From Pseudomonas fluorescens (GTDB lineage Bacteria; Pseudomonadota; Gammaproteobacteria; Pseudomonadales; Pseudomonadaceae), in assembly GCF_902498185.1 (NCBI RefSeq), contig NZ_CABVIX010000005.1, forward strand, positions 124,001-188,000: 64,000 nt of DNA, given 5' to 3'. The notes beneath the pieces were generated by a model, which ran no database searches, was not told the DNA's origin, and saw only the letters and a program-made list of their open reading frames with translations. Numbering within the stretch: the stretch's first letter is position 1; the number at the start of each line of letters is the position of its first letter. Positions 38,317-47,184 of this stretch are shown here, piece by piece. Position numbers and translations under genes: made by a program.

Positions 38317-38592
38317 ATGAAAGCACAAGCCCGCCACATCCTGGTCAAGACCGCTGACGAAGCAGAAAAGCTCAAGCAGCGCATCGCCAACGGCGAAGCC
38401 TTCGACGTGCTGGCCAAGAAGTTTTCCACCTGCCCGTCCGGCAAGCGGGGCGGCGACCTGGGCGAAGTACGGCCGGGGCAGATGGTCGGCTCCATCGACC
38501 AGGTGATCTTCAAGAAGCCGCTGCGGATTGTGCACGGCCCTATCAAGTCGAAGTTCGGTTTTCACCTGGTGCAGGTGTTCTACCGGGATTGA
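38317..38592 (+). CDS. Second small parvulin-type peptidyl-prolyl isomerase
   Basis: This 91-residue single-domain parvulin (ARHILVKTADEAEKLKQRI, CPSGKRGGDLGEVRPGQMV, KFGFHLVQV) has no signal peptide and is more basic than the one at 30635. It follows the acetoacetyl-CoA synthetase gene by 32 bp. The pair resembles the cytoplasmic PpiC-like paralogues found in many Pseudomonas. Confidence 0.88.
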   Translation: MKAQARHILVKTADEAEKLKQRIANGEAFDVLAKKFSTCPSGKRGGDLGEVRPGQMVGSIDQVIFKKPLRIVHGPIKSKFGFHLVQVFYRD

Positions 38593-38723
38593 CTGGAGCA
38601 TCCTTGAAGCTTCTGGAATAACGCTTATCGCGTTTCGATCCATTCCATTGGGCATAGTCACCTAGGGTAACCCGTAACCTCGCTCATGTAGTGTTTTCGC
38701 GAGCTCGCCAAGGAGACTTGCGA

Positions 38724-41186
38724 ATGCGCTACTTCCGACTGCCCGTTGTTGCTGCATTGCCACTTGTTCTGGGCACCTCTCATGCCTTCGCACAAACCGA
38801 CCTTGTCGGGCCTGGCGATGACCGGGGGGCGATCGTGCAAACCCCCTTGATCGATGACTTCCGCATGACCGGGGGGGCAATCCAGTCCCTCAGCCAAGGG
38901 GATGCCCGCGACACCTTTGACATGTCCGCCGGACGAATAGTCGGGGCGTTTGAGGATGGCGATGTTGCGACGTTCTCGGGCGGCCGTATCGGGCGAGTGA
39001 ATCTCAAGCTCGATAACAACATCTTCGATATGAGCCAGGACACCGCAGTGCTGACGTTGATAGACGCCAATCTGGTGAGCGGTTTCGGCAACGATACGAT
39101 CCTGCTGCGCGGTGGCGTCATCGGCGGCAACATCAGCACCAGTGGCGGTACTGATCTGATCGCTGTCAGTGGTGGTGAGCTGCAAGGCAATGTCCTGGCC
39201 AGCGCAGGGGAAGATGCCCTTCTCTGGTCAGGAGGAAGCATCGGCGGATCCATCGGGATGGGAAATGGCAATGACGTCGCTACCTTGGCCAATCTGGACG
39301 CCGTCCGACTGAACATTCTTGTCGACGGCGGAGCGGGTGTCGACGCCTTGACGTTCGGCAACAGTCAGCCCGCCGACGCCAGCCTGTTCACTCGCTGGGA
39401 AACCATCCAGCTCACCAATGCCAGTGTGCTGACACTGGACAACGGCCTGCTACTGGGTGATGAACAGACCGGCACTGGCGTACTGGGCGTGGATGCGAGC
39501 AGTAGCCTGCACTCGCGCGTGGGTAGCGTGCGCTCCTTGGACGGTGTCCAGAACGCAGGGCTGGTCAACGCCGGCCTGATCGATCTGACCGGGGGGAATG
39601 ACGCGCAGGGCCGGTTGACCGTAGAAGGTAATTACGTCGGCAATAACGGTATCTTGCGCTTGAACAGCGTTCTGGCGGGCGACGGCGCTGCCTCGGACCG
39701 GCTGGTCGTCAGTCGCGGCGCCATCAGCGGCAGAACCCGCCTGGAAATCCGCAACCTTGGCGGCGCCGGGGCCACCACCCCCATGAACGGCATACAGGTG
39801 GTCGAGGCAACGCATGGCGCCACCAGCAATGCAACGGCCTTTGTGCAGACCCAGACGCTCTCGGCGGGTGCTTTCGATTATCGGCTGTTCAGGGGCGGCG
39901 TGACCGCCGGGAGCGAGAACAGCTGGTTCTTGCGCTCGACACTTGTGGCACCAGCGGTTCCAGCCGAACCCACGCCCGTCCCTGCGCCAGTCGTACCTCC
40001 TGTTGTGGTGGTACCGACCGACCCACCGCCAGTCGTTCCGCCGGCCGTCACGCCGCCGCTCGTGCCGGACGAGCCGGATGATCCGCCGCCCGTTGCTCCT
40101 GTGGCGCAGGTTCCGATCGTACCCGAGCAACCCGTCCCTGTCGAAGCCGCTGCTTTGCTGGTGCCGGTCGCCGCCCTCGCCCCGGGGCAGGCAGCGTTGC
40201 CGCAGGCGATAGCCGGGGCCGCCAGCGTGCCGCTGTACCGCCCGGAAGTCGCCGTCTATGCGGCAGCGCCGCGCGGTGCTGCGGTCATTGCTCGGCAAGC
40301 GCTGGGCACTTTCCATCAGCGTCAGGGTGATCAAGGCCTGTTGACCAGCCGAGGTAGCCTGAGCGCCGGCTGGGGCCAGGCCTACGGCGGCAACCTGCGA
40401 CAGCAGTGGACCGGTACGGTCAATCCCAGCCTGGATGGGGATTTCTACGGGTTCAAGGTCGGACAGGATCTCTATGCCAAGGTTGGCGATACCGGCTATC
40501 GCCAGCATGTCGGCCTCTACGTCAGCCACAGCCGTTTGGAAGCGGAGGTCAAGGGCTTTGCCCTGGCTGTGGAGGACACAAGGGTGGGTGACCTGCGGTT
40601 GGACGGCGACAGTGTTGGCGCCTATTGGACGCTGATCGGCCCAGAGCGAGCGTACCTTGATGCCGTGGTGCAATTCACCGACCTCGATGGCCAGGCACGA
40701 TCCGACCGGGGTGGCAAGCTCTCGCTCGACGGCCATGCCTGGACGGGCTCGCTGGAAACAGGCTATCCGCTCGCCCTGTCCCCGTCCTGGACACTTGAAC
40801 CGCAGGCGCAGCTGATCGTGCAGAAGGTATCGCTCGACAGTGCCAGCGATGGCGTCTCTCAGATCAGCCATGACCCCCAGACTGAACTCACAGGGCGTGT
40901 AGGATTGCGTCTGGAAGGCAACTTCACGACCTCCGGCAGCACCTGGCAACCCTACGTCCAAGCCAACGTGTGGCATGGGGACGGAGGCCGCGACACTCTG
41001 ACATTCGATGACGTCGACCGTATCAAAACCGATTACCGCTATACGGCCGTAAGTGTCGAGACCGGAATAGTAGCGCAGGTCGCTGAGAATCTAGGCATAC
41101 ACTCGGGCATTGAGTACACCACCAATCTGGACAGCCGCCAGCAGGAACGCAGCGGGGTCAACTTGGGCGTGCGCTGGAACTTCTAG
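38724..41186 (+). CDS. Type V autotransporter adhesin-like protein
   Basis: This 820-residue protein has a signal peptide (cleavage at AFA-QT, about residue 23). A passenger of repeated short beta-strand motifs (GGxIxGNIxxxGGxD type) follows to about residue 400, then a long Pro/Val-rich linker (roughly residues 410-475). A C-terminal autotransporter barrel of about 280 residues ends in VRWNF, the typical outer-membrane C-terminal Phe. It should be exported by Sec and anchored in the outer membrane. No protease active site is seen in the passenger. It ends convergently with the phosphatase gene, with both stops in a shared CTAG. Confidence 0.88.
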   Translation: MRYFRLPVVAALPLVLGTSHAFAQTDLVGPGDDRGAIVQTPLIDDFRMTGGAIQSLSQGDARDTFDMSAGRIVGAFEDGDVATFSGGRIGRVNLKLDNNIFDMSQDTAVLTLIDANLVSGFGNDTILLRGGVIGGNISTSGGTDLIAVSGGELQGNVLASAGEDALLWSGGSIGGSIGMGNGNDVATLANLDAVRLNILVDGGAGVDALTFGNSQPADASLFTRWETIQLTNASVLTLDNGLLLGDEQTGTGVLGVDASSSLHSRVGSVRSLDGVQNAGLVNAGLIDLTGGNDAQGRLTVEGNYVGNNGILRLNSVLAGDGAASDRLVVSRGAISGRTRLEIRNLGGAGATTPMNGIQVVEATHGATSNATAFVQTQTLSAGAFDYRLFRGGVTAGSENSWFLRSTLVAPAVPAEPTPVPAPVVPPVVVVPTDPPPVVPPAVTPPLVPDEPDDPPPVAPVAQVPIVPEQPVPVEAAALLVPVAALAPGQAALPQAIAGAASVPLYRPEVAVYAAAPRGAAVIARQALGTFHQRQGDQGLLTSRGSLSAGWGQAYGGNLRQQWTGTVNPSLDGDFYGFKVGQDLYAKVGDTGYRQHVGLYVSHSRLEAEVKGFALAVEDTRVGDLRLDGDSVGAYWTLIGPERAYLDAVVQFTDLDGQARSDRGGKLSLDGHAWTGSLETGYPLALSPSWTLEPQAQLIVQKVSLDSASDGVSQISHDPQTELTGRVGLRLEGNFTTSGSTWQPYVQANVWHGDGGRDTLTFDDVDRIKTDYRYTAVSVETGIVAQVAENLGIHSGIEYTTNLDSRQQERSGVNLGVRWNF

Positions 41187-41881
41187 CGCGCGTCTGGCGT
41201 GGCGCTGACCAGGCTCAGGCTGGGGAGATCCAGCACGCTGAAATGGCCGCTTGCCCAGCCGGCGGTGTCGATGTGCCAGACATTGCCCAGTACTTTCACT
41301 GTACGCAACGGCGTGTGTCCTACGACCAAGGCGCGCAAGCCGGCAATCCTGCTCACGTCCTCCTGCTGCAGGCGGCGACGGGACCACTGGCAGAATTCCT
41401 GGACCGCCTCGTCCAGGCCCGAGTGAACGTGTTGGGTCAGCTCGTGCCAATCGGCAAATGGACAATCAGCGTGCAAGAGGCCGATCAGGCCATCCCCGGT
41501 CTCTACCTCCAGGGCGATCGGCATGGTCGCGAAGCGCCCGGCAAAGCGCCGTTGCTCGCTGGGTGCCAGGTCGAGAAACCAGCCACCCCCTGCCGCGCGG
41601 TACAGCTCCGGGTCCAGGCGGCCGCCCATCACATGATTGACGGCCAGCGACTCATGATTGCCTTGCACCGCGTGGAACCAGGGCTGCGCGAGCCACTCGA
41701 GTGCCCGAGCGCTGTCCGGCCCCCGGTCCACCAGGTCACCGACGCTGAACAGCCGGTCGCGCCGTGCATCGAATGCAATCTGCCCCAGACAGCGTTCCAA
41801 GCGCTGGAAATGCCCATGTATGTCACCCACGGCCAGGTCTCGCCCGCGGGAGTTGGCGGTAAACCGCTCGATCCGGCTCAT
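41183..41881 (-). CDS. Metallophosphoesterase, PrpA/B-like serine/threonine protein phosphatase
   Basis: This 232-residue protein has the calcineurin-like metal-binding motifs GDIHGHF, GDLVDRG and GNHE in order, then a C-terminal VVGHTPL. It resembles phage lambda and bacterial PrpA/PrpB phosphatases that act on proteins or small phosphates with Mn2+. The ATG at 41881 was preferred to 41932 because it gives the compact domain. Its stop overlaps the autotransporter stop. Confidence 0.87.
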   Translation of the reverse strand: MSRIERFTANSRGRDLAVGDIHGHFQRLERCLGQIAFDARRDRLFSVGDLVDRGPDSARALEWLAQPWFHAVQGNHESLAVNHVMGGRLDPELYRAAGGGWFLDLAPSEQRRFAGRFATMPIALEVETGDGLIGLLHADCPFADWHELTQHVHSGLDEAVQEFCQWSRRRLQQEDVSRIAGLRALVVGHTPLRTVKVLGNVWHIDTAGWASGHFSVLDLPSLSLVSATPDAR

Positions 41882-41955
41882 GACGTGCTCCTGCGCTACG
41901 ACACCGGCGACAGGCGTAGAATAGACAGGCAAGCAGCCCTACCTGGAGGTCCACC

Positions 41956-42468
41956 ATGCGTCCCATCCTGACCTGCGCCGCGCTGTTGCTTATGGCATGC
42001 AACAGCATGGCACAAATCAGCGCGCACCTGCCGGTCGAGGTGCGTTTCGACCATCCGGAGAAATTCCGTGATGCGAGCCTCGACAGTCAGGGTTACGAGC
42101 GCGGTGCTGATGACGAGGTGATGAAGACGCTCACCCTGCACCTACAGACACTGGGTGAGCGCTATCTCAAGCCCGGCCAGCAACTCACCATCGACATCCA
42201 TGACATTGATCTGGCCGGGCGCTACGAGCCCTGGCACAGCCGTGCCCATGACGTACGCTTCATGCGCGATATCACCTGGCCGGTGATCGAGCTGCACTAC
42301 ACCCTGTCGCAACCCGGGCAACCTGCACAACAGGCCGAGGAACGCGTCAGCGACAAGATGTACCTCAGCCGCCCGGGTCGCCAGACCAGCAACGACAGGC
42401 TCTACGCGGAAAAAGCCATGCTGCGCGACTGGTTCCGCCAGCGTTTCGGTGCCACGCCCGCCTCCTGA
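41956..42468 (+). CDS. DUF3016 family exported protein
   Basis: This 170-residue protein has a signal sequence with a MACN lipobox-like cleavage region (residues about 14-18). The mature part includes GQQLTIDIHDIDLAGRYEPW and the DxMYLSRPGR segment near the C-terminus. The family name is recalled; its function is unknown, and periplasmic location is likely. It is divergent from the phosphatase gene with 74 bp between the starts. Confidence 0.75.
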   Translation: MRPILTCAALLLMACNSMAQISAHLPVEVRFDHPEKFRDASLDSQGYERGADDEVMKTLTLHLQTLGERYLKPGQQLTIDIHDIDLAGRYEPWHSRAHDVRFMRDITWPVIELHYTLSQPGQPAQQAEERVSDKMYLSRPGRQTSNDRLYAEKAMLRDWFRQRFGATPAS

Positions 42469-42564
42469 AAACATTGCCAAGGACGACAACGATGAAGACA
42501 TGCGCGCGATTTTGCCGCCGGGCCTGCCGCTGCTGACCTATGCCAAGCCGCTGATGTCAGAGCC

Positions 42565-43065
42565 TCAGAATGCCAGTGCCAGGCTTTGCCTGCCTTCGAG
42601 CGCCAACAGGAATTGCTTGGCCTGCAATCCCCCGGCAAAGCCAGTGAGGCTACCGCAAGCGCCGATCACCCGGTGACACGGCGCGATGATCGAAATCGGA
42701 TTACGTCCATTGGCCGCCCCCACCGCGCGCATTGCTGCGGGCTTTCCCACCAATCGTGCGATCTCGCCGTAGCTGCGGGTCTCGCCGAACGGAATGGTAA
42801 GCAGCGCGGCCCACACATCGCGCTGAAAGTCAGTGCCCACGAAGTCCAGGTCCAGGTCGAAGCGCACACGCTGACCGGCAAAGTACTCATTCAACTGCCG
42901 AGCGGTTTCCAGCAGCACAGGATGGCTTGCGTCAGCGTGCAGGTCTCCCAGACGCACTCGGTTGGCGCGCTCCTCCTCCCATAACACAGCCGCCAGCTTG
43001 TCGGCGCGCGCCACCAGCGTGAGGGCGCCGACGGGTGAAGGGAGGACGGCAAAGGCACTGGACAT
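42565..43065 (-). CDS. ogt: Methylated-DNA--protein-cysteine methyltransferase
   Basis: This 166-residue single-domain protein has the active site IAPCHRVIG, the DNA-binding arginine-finger helix (EIARLVGKPAAMRAVGAANGRNP) and GFAGG near the C-terminus. It transfers an alkyl group from O6-alkylguanine or O4-alkylthymine irreversibly to its Cys. It lacks the Ada N-terminal regulatory domain, so Ogt is the better name. The start at 43065 was chosen because the sequence SSAFAVLPSPVG is the domain start; earlier frames add Cys/Ser-rich residues without family character. Confidence 0.88.
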   Translation of the reverse strand: MSSAFAVLPSPVGALTLVARADKLAAVLWEEERANRVRLGDLHADASHPVLLETARQLNEYFAGQRVRFDLDLDFVGTDFQRDVWAALLTIPFGETRSYGEIARLVGKPAAMRAVGAANGRNPISIIAPCHRVIGACGSLTGFAGGLQAKQFLLALEGRQSLALAF

Positions 43066-43169
43066 GGGTACGCTCCATTGGCCGTCAGGGATCATTGACC
43101 GACAAGGTACTGAGATTGAGGCGCAGGCGCATCCGGTTTCTTGCGGGCAATCCGAGAGCACATAAAAAA

Positions 43170-43187
43170 GCCCGCCTTGCGGCGGGC
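43170..43187 (-). terminator. Intrinsic terminator for the small minus-strand genes at 43218-43637
   Basis: A 7-bp stem GCCCGCC/GGCGGGC with a TTGC loop is flanked on the left by AAAAAA, which becomes a U tract on the minus strand. It lies directly after the stop of the 43218 gene. Confidence 0.75.
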
Positions 43188-43217
43188 AAAAAGAGCAGGC
43201 TTGCAACAGATCAGGGT

Positions 43218-43388
43218 TCAATCGTTGGGCAGCGGCATGTCCTTGTCGTCAGGGTACTGCTCTGGCTCAGGAGGCAGGCCAGGAGGTCTCGATTCTGGCG
43301 CAGGCGGCTGTGTGGGACTCATCGGATTCATGGGACTCACCGGCTCAGGACTGGCGGGTGGTGTTCCTGGGGGCGCGGGACTGATCAT
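43218..43388 (-). CDS. Tiny Pro-rich disordered protein
   Basis: This 56-residue ORF with a GACCGGAGCC ribosome-binding site encodes a protein dominated by Pro, Ser, Met and Glu (for example PESRPPGLPPEPEQYP) with no hydrophobic segments. It lies 12 bp after the stop of the 43401 gene and ends before an intrinsic terminator, so the two small genes form one transcript. The function is unknown; coding is supported by position, ribosome-binding site and terminator. Confidence 0.5.
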   Translation of the reverse strand: MISPAPPGTPPASPEPVSPMNPMSPTQPPAPESRPPGLPPEPEQYPDDKDMPLPND

Positions 43389-43400
43389 GATCGGCTCCGG

Positions 43401-43637
43401 TCAACGCGGGTTGGGCTGGTCGTCCAGCTCGCCGTTGTCGGTTTCTTCGCGGACACGTTCCGGATCCAGCCCGGTGCTTTGGTCGTCCAGTGGACGCTGG
43501 CCTTCGGTATCAGGCAACTCTTCCACCCCAGGCTCGCGTGAAGGATTCACATCGGTACGGCCGGGGCTAAGGGGATCAGGTGAAAATGGTGCGGGATCAT
43601 CTGGGGAAACAGCTTTAACGTCGGGAATTGTCTTCAT
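43401..43637 (-). CDS. Small acidic disordered protein
   Basis: This 78-residue protein is rich in Pro, Asp and Glu, with repeated DPxPFSPDPLSPG-like and PxEPGVEELPDTEG segments and no membrane or signal region. It starts at an ATG at 43637 with a CAGGAGCGCAGT upstream. It is the first of two tiny genes read toward the terminator at 43170. Similar disordered proteins elsewhere in this window suggest a shared stress-type class, but no domain is recognised. Confidence 0.6.
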   Translation of the reverse strand: MKTIPDVKAVSPDDPAPFSPDPLSPGRTDVNPSREPGVEELPDTEGQRPLDDQSTGLDPERVREETDNGELDDQPNPR

Positions 43638-43823
43638 TACTGCGCTCCTGTGTGCACCGGACCTGTACACCTTTGAGGCGAATGACCTGGCGGTGGTTCG
43701 AATGGATTGCCTACCGCTCATCCGATCCAACCGAAGAGCTGACCGCGGCAAAATCAAAGTGAATTCCTGACGTCAGGGACAAGTCCAGAACCTTGAGCAC
43801 AGCAATCTGACGAGGTAACAGTA

Positions 43824-44099
43824 ATGACTATCGAAGCAGAGACACTCGCCCAGCTCACCGAGGCCCTGGAAAAATGTGGCCTCAAACGAGTATCGGACGT
43901 GGCCTTCATCCGGGCACCCTACCGATGCAACCATAAATGGACGTGTTCTGTACGTTGAACGGCCGCAGGCACACTAGCGGAGAAAACGGCGAGCAGCGGA
44001 GCCGGGCTCAAGCAGGCTCTGCTCTCGCCGAGAGTTCTCTACGATGTGACAGTGCTTGTCCCAGAGCAATATCTGGTCAGCGGACGACGGGTAAGGTAG
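43824..44099 (+). pseudogene. Small gene interrupted by an in-frame TGA
   Basis: An ATG at 43824 with an upstream CGAGGTAACA opens a 44-codon frame that stops at TGA (43956-43958). The same frame then stays open for another 46 codons to TAG at 44097 and looks coding on both sides. Before the stop it reads LTEALEKCGLKRVSDVAF; after it, LKQALLSPRVLYDVTVLVP. The simplest reading is a nonsense mutation in a small gene. It could instead be a 44-residue gene with chance open sequence beyond. The product family is not recognised. Confidence 0.4.
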
Positions 44100-44142
44100 C
44101 CAGCCTCCACAGCGGCATGGAAGCCTTAGCCACGAGAAGCCC

Positions 44143-44328
44143 ATGGATCAGTTCCACGCCTATGCCATTGCCCTTCAGGAACAACTTGTCATCCTTCGTC
44201 TGAAACGCGATCGCCTCAAAGAAGACGGCGAGTTTCTGAGATATCACAGGATGGCGCAGATCATTTCAGACATAGAACAGGTGTTGGATAACCTTGCCCC
44301 GGGGTTGAAACCTCCCACTATGCATTAG
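44143..44328 (+). CDS. Small helical protein of unknown function
   Basis: This 61-residue, mostly helical, charged protein (EQLVILRLKRDRLKEDGEFLRYHRMAQIISDIEQVL) would form a short coiled coil or helical hairpin. It has a CGAGAAGCCC element before the ATG. No membrane segment or known domain is visible. It sits in a patch with two decayed genes on either side. Confidence 0.5.
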   Translation: MDQFHAYAIALQEQLVILRLKRDRLKEDGEFLRYHRMAQIISDIEQVLDNLAPGLKPPTMH

Positions 44329-44343
44329 CAGCGTAGGACGCGG

Positions 44344-44649
44344 TCACGCCAGTATCCCTTTGAGTCGCTCGTAGTGGGCCAGCAGTTTCTCGGCCTTATG
44401 CGGGTTTTGTCCGTAGTTGCTGCCCGGAAAGCTGGCTCTCAGATGTTCGAGCACTTCTGGAGCGCCTCGGCAATGCGGCGGCTACTGGATAGCCAGGAAG
44501 GCGAGCACTCGCTTGACCAACGGCCAAGGCTTGAATGTTGTGATGTGATCCAGAATACGGTGGGAACTGCCCATGGCACCTGCTACCGAAATGTAGACGA
44601 ACCATTTTCGGAGCAGTCTCGAAACTTTTCTCTTGATGTATCTCGGCAA
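44344..44649 (-). pseudogene. Decayed minus-strand gene with in-frame TAG
   Basis: A minus-strand frame running from a TTG at 44649 to TGA at 44344 reads as protein on both sides of a TAG at 44482-44484. N-terminal part: RKVSRLLRKWFVYISVAGAMG and, later, FKPWPLVKRVLAFLAIQ. C-terminal part: EVLEHLRASFPGSNYGQNP then KAEKLLAHYERLKGIL. The hydrophobic and helical patterns are coding-like, and no clear start site is visible. It looks like a truncated gene disabled by a stop or small indel. The family is not recognised. Confidence 0.35.
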
Positions 44650-44825
44650 TCCGTGTGTCCAACCCTATATGTCCTGCCCAAAAACGAGAAAAGTCCAACG
44701 CAAGGTCGGACTTAACTCCACGCCCCTATAGACGCGAATATGACAGGGCCGCGCGATATTGCTGATGGCTGCAGGAGGAGTCAAGCAGCATTGCGCATTC
44801 CTCCCGCCCAGCTCTCGCGCATCGC

Positions 44826-45080
44826 CTACTCGGCGTCGATCAGGCTGTCCGTGCGGGCGCTTCCATTGTCCCGTTTCGTGAGGGCGTCCTGGTCAGACCC
44901 TGGGTTTCCCGGAGGCGGATTCCAGTCCTCGGGTCTCTTCTCGGTTTGCGGCTGTTCGGTGCCCTGCTTGGGTTCCGACTGGGCTTGCTCAATGCCGGAA
45001 CCGTGACCGCTTCCAGTATCAGCAGGCTTCTCTGCAGGTCCAGGATAAGCGGCTTCGGGTCCGTTGTTTTCGATTGCCAT
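44826..45080 (-). CDS. Small acidic disordered protein
   Basis: This 84-residue hydrophilic protein is rich in Gln, Pro, Gly, Glu and Asp (for example SGHGSGIEQAQSEPKQ then PEDWNPPPGNPGSDQDALT). It starts at an ATG at 45080 with an AAAGGGAGAA site. It resembles the other tiny disordered proteins of this window in composition. No domain is recognised, and stress or desiccation roles are only a guess. Confidence 0.6.
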   Translation of the reverse strand: MAIENNGPEAAYPGPAEKPADTGSGHGSGIEQAQSEPKQGTEQPQTEKRPEDWNPPPGNPGSDQDALTKRDNGSARTDSLIDAE

Positions 45081-45446
45081 GACGATTCTCCCTTTTTGGC
45101 GCAGGCCACCTGCGCATACGGTTCTGAAAAGCCGGATGGGAGGGAAGTGCCCCGGTCTCGACGAGTGGCAGGAAACCCCAATCTGCAAAGCGGGTGACAG
45201 TGATCACCATGAGACAAGCAAAGGGAGGCTGTGGATCATCCAGTCAAGTGTTACAATCCGCCGCTTCAAACCCGCGCTCGAAGCGCTGGCCATCCGTGAA
45301 CGCCGCAGTACAACACCGCCACACCTACGCAACCTGTGCCTCATGGCTGGGATGAGCCCCGCGTTCATCGCGACTCCGCTCGGGCCTGGCGTCGAGATGT
45401 TGCTGGGCGCCTAAATACACCTCTAGAACCCCCGCAGGACAAGCAC
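45081..45446. other. Intergenic region before the ABC-F gene
   Basis: No gene is supported in these 366 bp. The stretch probably holds promoters for the small gene at 45080 (minus) and for the ABC-F gene (plus). A 23-residue frame at 45343-45414 lacks a ribosome-binding site and codon bias and was not called. Confidence 0.4.
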
Positions 45447-47033
45447 TTGATTTCTACTGCTAACATCACGATGCAATTCGGCGCCAAGCCGCTGTTCGAG
45501 AACGTCTCGGTCAAGTTCAACAACGGCAACCGCTATGGCCTGATCGGCGCCAACGGCTGCGGCAAGTCGACCTTCATGAAAATCCTTGGCGGCGACCTCG
45601 AGCCCTCGGGCGGCCAAGTGATGCTCGAGCCGAACACCCGCCTGGGCAAGCTGCGCCAGGACCAGTTCGCCTATGAGCAATTCACCGTCATCGACACGGT
45701 GATCATGGGCCACGAGCAGCTGTGGAAGGTCAAGGCCGAGCGTGATCGCATCTACTCCCTGCCCGAGATGACCGAAGACGACGGCATGGCCGTTGCCGAA
45801 CTCGAAACCGAATTCGCCGAGATGGACGGCTACACCGCCGAATCGCGCGCCGGTGAACTGCTGCTCGGCCTGGGTATCCCGCTGGAACAGCACTTTGGCC
45901 CGATGAGCGAAGTCGCGCCGGGCTGGAAGCTGCGCGTGCTGCTGGCCCAGTCGCTGTTCTCGGATCCTGATGTGCTGTTGCTCGATGAGCCGACCAACCA
46001 CCTGGACATCAATACCATCCGCTGGCTGGAAACCATTCTCACGGCGCGTAACAGCACCATGATCATCATTTCCCACGACCGACACTTCCTGAACAGCGTC
46101 TGCACCCACATGGCCGACCTGGACTACGGCGAGCTGCGCCTGTTCCCGGGCAACTACGACGAGTACATGACCGCGGCGACCCAGTCCCGTGAGCAGCTGC
46201 TGTCGGACAACGCCAAGAAGAAAGCGCAGATCGCTGAACTGCAGACCTTTGTCAGCCGCTTCTCGGCCAACGCCTCGAAGGCCAAGCAAGCCACCTCGCG
46301 GGCCAAGCAGATCGACAAGATCCAGCTGGCCGAGGTCAAGCCGTCGAGCCGGGTGAGCCCGTTCATTCGCTTCGAGCAGACCAAGAAGCTGCACCGCCAG
46401 GCGGTGACCGTGGAGAAAGTCTGCAAGGCGTTCGATGAGAAGGTGCTGTTCAAGGACTTCAGCCTGACCGTCGAAGCCGGCGAGCGCGTGGCGATCATCG
46501 GCCCCAACGGCATCGGCAAGACCACCTTGCTGCGCACCCTGTTCGGCGAGATCGCCCCGGACAGCGGCGAGGTCAAATGGACCGACAGCGCCGAGGTCGG
46601 CTACTACGCCCAGGACCACGCCCACGACTTCGAGGACGACGTGAGCCTGTTCGACTGGATGGGCCAGTGGACCCAGGGCGAGCAAGTGATCCGTGGCACG
46701 CTGGGGCGCATGCTGTTCTCCAACGACGAGATCCTCAAGTCGGTCAAGGTGATTTCCGGTGGTGAGCAAGGCCGCATGCTGTTCGGCAAGCTGATCCTGC
46801 AGAAGCCGAACGTGCTGCTGATGGACGAGCCGACCAACCACCTGGACATGGAGTCGATCGAGGCGCTCAACCTGGCGCTGGAGAACTATCCGGGCACCCT
46901 GCTGTTCGTCAGCCATGACCGTGAGTTCGTGTCGTCGCTGGCGACCCGAATCATCGAGCTGAGCCCAAGCGGCGTGGTCGATTTCAGCGGGACCTACGAT
47001 GACTACCTGCGCAGCCAGGGCGTCGTGGTCTAA
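45447..47033 (+). CDS. ABC-F family ATPase (YbiT-like)
   Basis: This 528-residue cytoplasmic protein has two ATP-binding domains and no membrane segment. Walker A motifs are GANGCGKST (first) and GPNGIGKTT (second), both with [15 protein letters not shown] Walker B/D-loop pairs; the second signature is SGGEQGR. The interdomain linker at about residues 245-300 is basic and helical. ABC-F proteins act on the ribosome, regulating translation or rescuing stalled complexes; a YbiT-type role fits. The start is taken as TTG at 45447 with a CAGGAC site because upstream sequence is not conserved-looking. Confidence 0.85.
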   Translation: MISTANITMQFGAKPLFENVSVKFNNGNRYGLIGANGCGKSTFMKILGGDLEPSGGQVMLEPNTRLGKLRQDQFAYEQFTVIDTVIMGHEQLWKVKAERDRIYSLPEMTEDDGMAVAELETEFAEMDGYTAESRAGELLLGLGIPLEQHFGPMSEVAPGWKLRVLLAQSLFSDPDVLLLDEPTNHLDINTIRWLETILTARNSTMIIISHDRHFLNSVCTHMADLDYGELRLFPGNYDEYMTAATQSREQLLSDNAKKKAQIAELQTFVSRFSANASKAKQATSRAKQIDKIQLAEVKPSSRVSPFIRFEQTKKLHRQAVTVEKVCKAFDEKVLFKDFSLTVEAGERVAIIGPNGIGKTTLLRTLFGEIAPDSGEVKWTDSAEVGYYAQDHAHDFEDDVSLFDWMGQWTQGEQVIRGTLGRMLFSNDEILKSVKVISGGEQGRMLFGKLILQKPNVLLMDEPTNHLDMESIEALNLALENYPGTLLFVSHDREFVSSLATRIIELSPSGVVDFSGTYDDYLRSQGVVV

Positions 47034-47048
47034 GCGGGATCAATCGCC

Positions 47049-47078
47049 ATCCAGTCGCGGACGTGCTCGCGACTGGAT
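47049..47078 (+). terminator. Stem-loop after the ABC-F gene
   Basis: The arms ATCCAGTCGCG and CGCGACTGGAT are exact complements of 11 bases around an 8-base loop, 16 bp after the stop of the ABC-F gene. There is no U tract, so it may be a terminator, an RNA-protecting structure or a repeat-type element. Confidence 0.4.
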
Positions 47079-47184
47079 CGCTGTCTGCACCACTGGACGC
47101 ACAACTCGTTAGCCTGCTTTCATTTCCCCCGCTACACTCGCCCTCATGGATTCCCAGCCCAGCCGCCTAGCGCGAAGGAGCCCC

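Noticed and set aside
39450..40976. A 508-codon minus-strand frame opposite the autotransporter gene
   Set aside because: The plus-strand autotransporter has a signal peptide, linker and barrel; the minus frame has no such features.
43956..43958. TGA as a selenocysteine codon
   Set aside because: No SECIS-like hairpin directly after it and no selenoprotein-like context; a nonsense mutation is simpler.
43937..44203. An 88-codon plus-strand frame overlapping the decayed gene
   Set aside because: It is in a different frame from the coding-like segments, has no ribosome-binding site and is Ser/Arg-rich, as expected for out-of-frame translation.
45423..46916. A nearly 500-codon minus-strand open frame opposite the ABC-F gene
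   Set aside because: It is the antisense of a clearly coding ABC-F gene, with His/Gln/Val-rich low-complexity translation and no start site.
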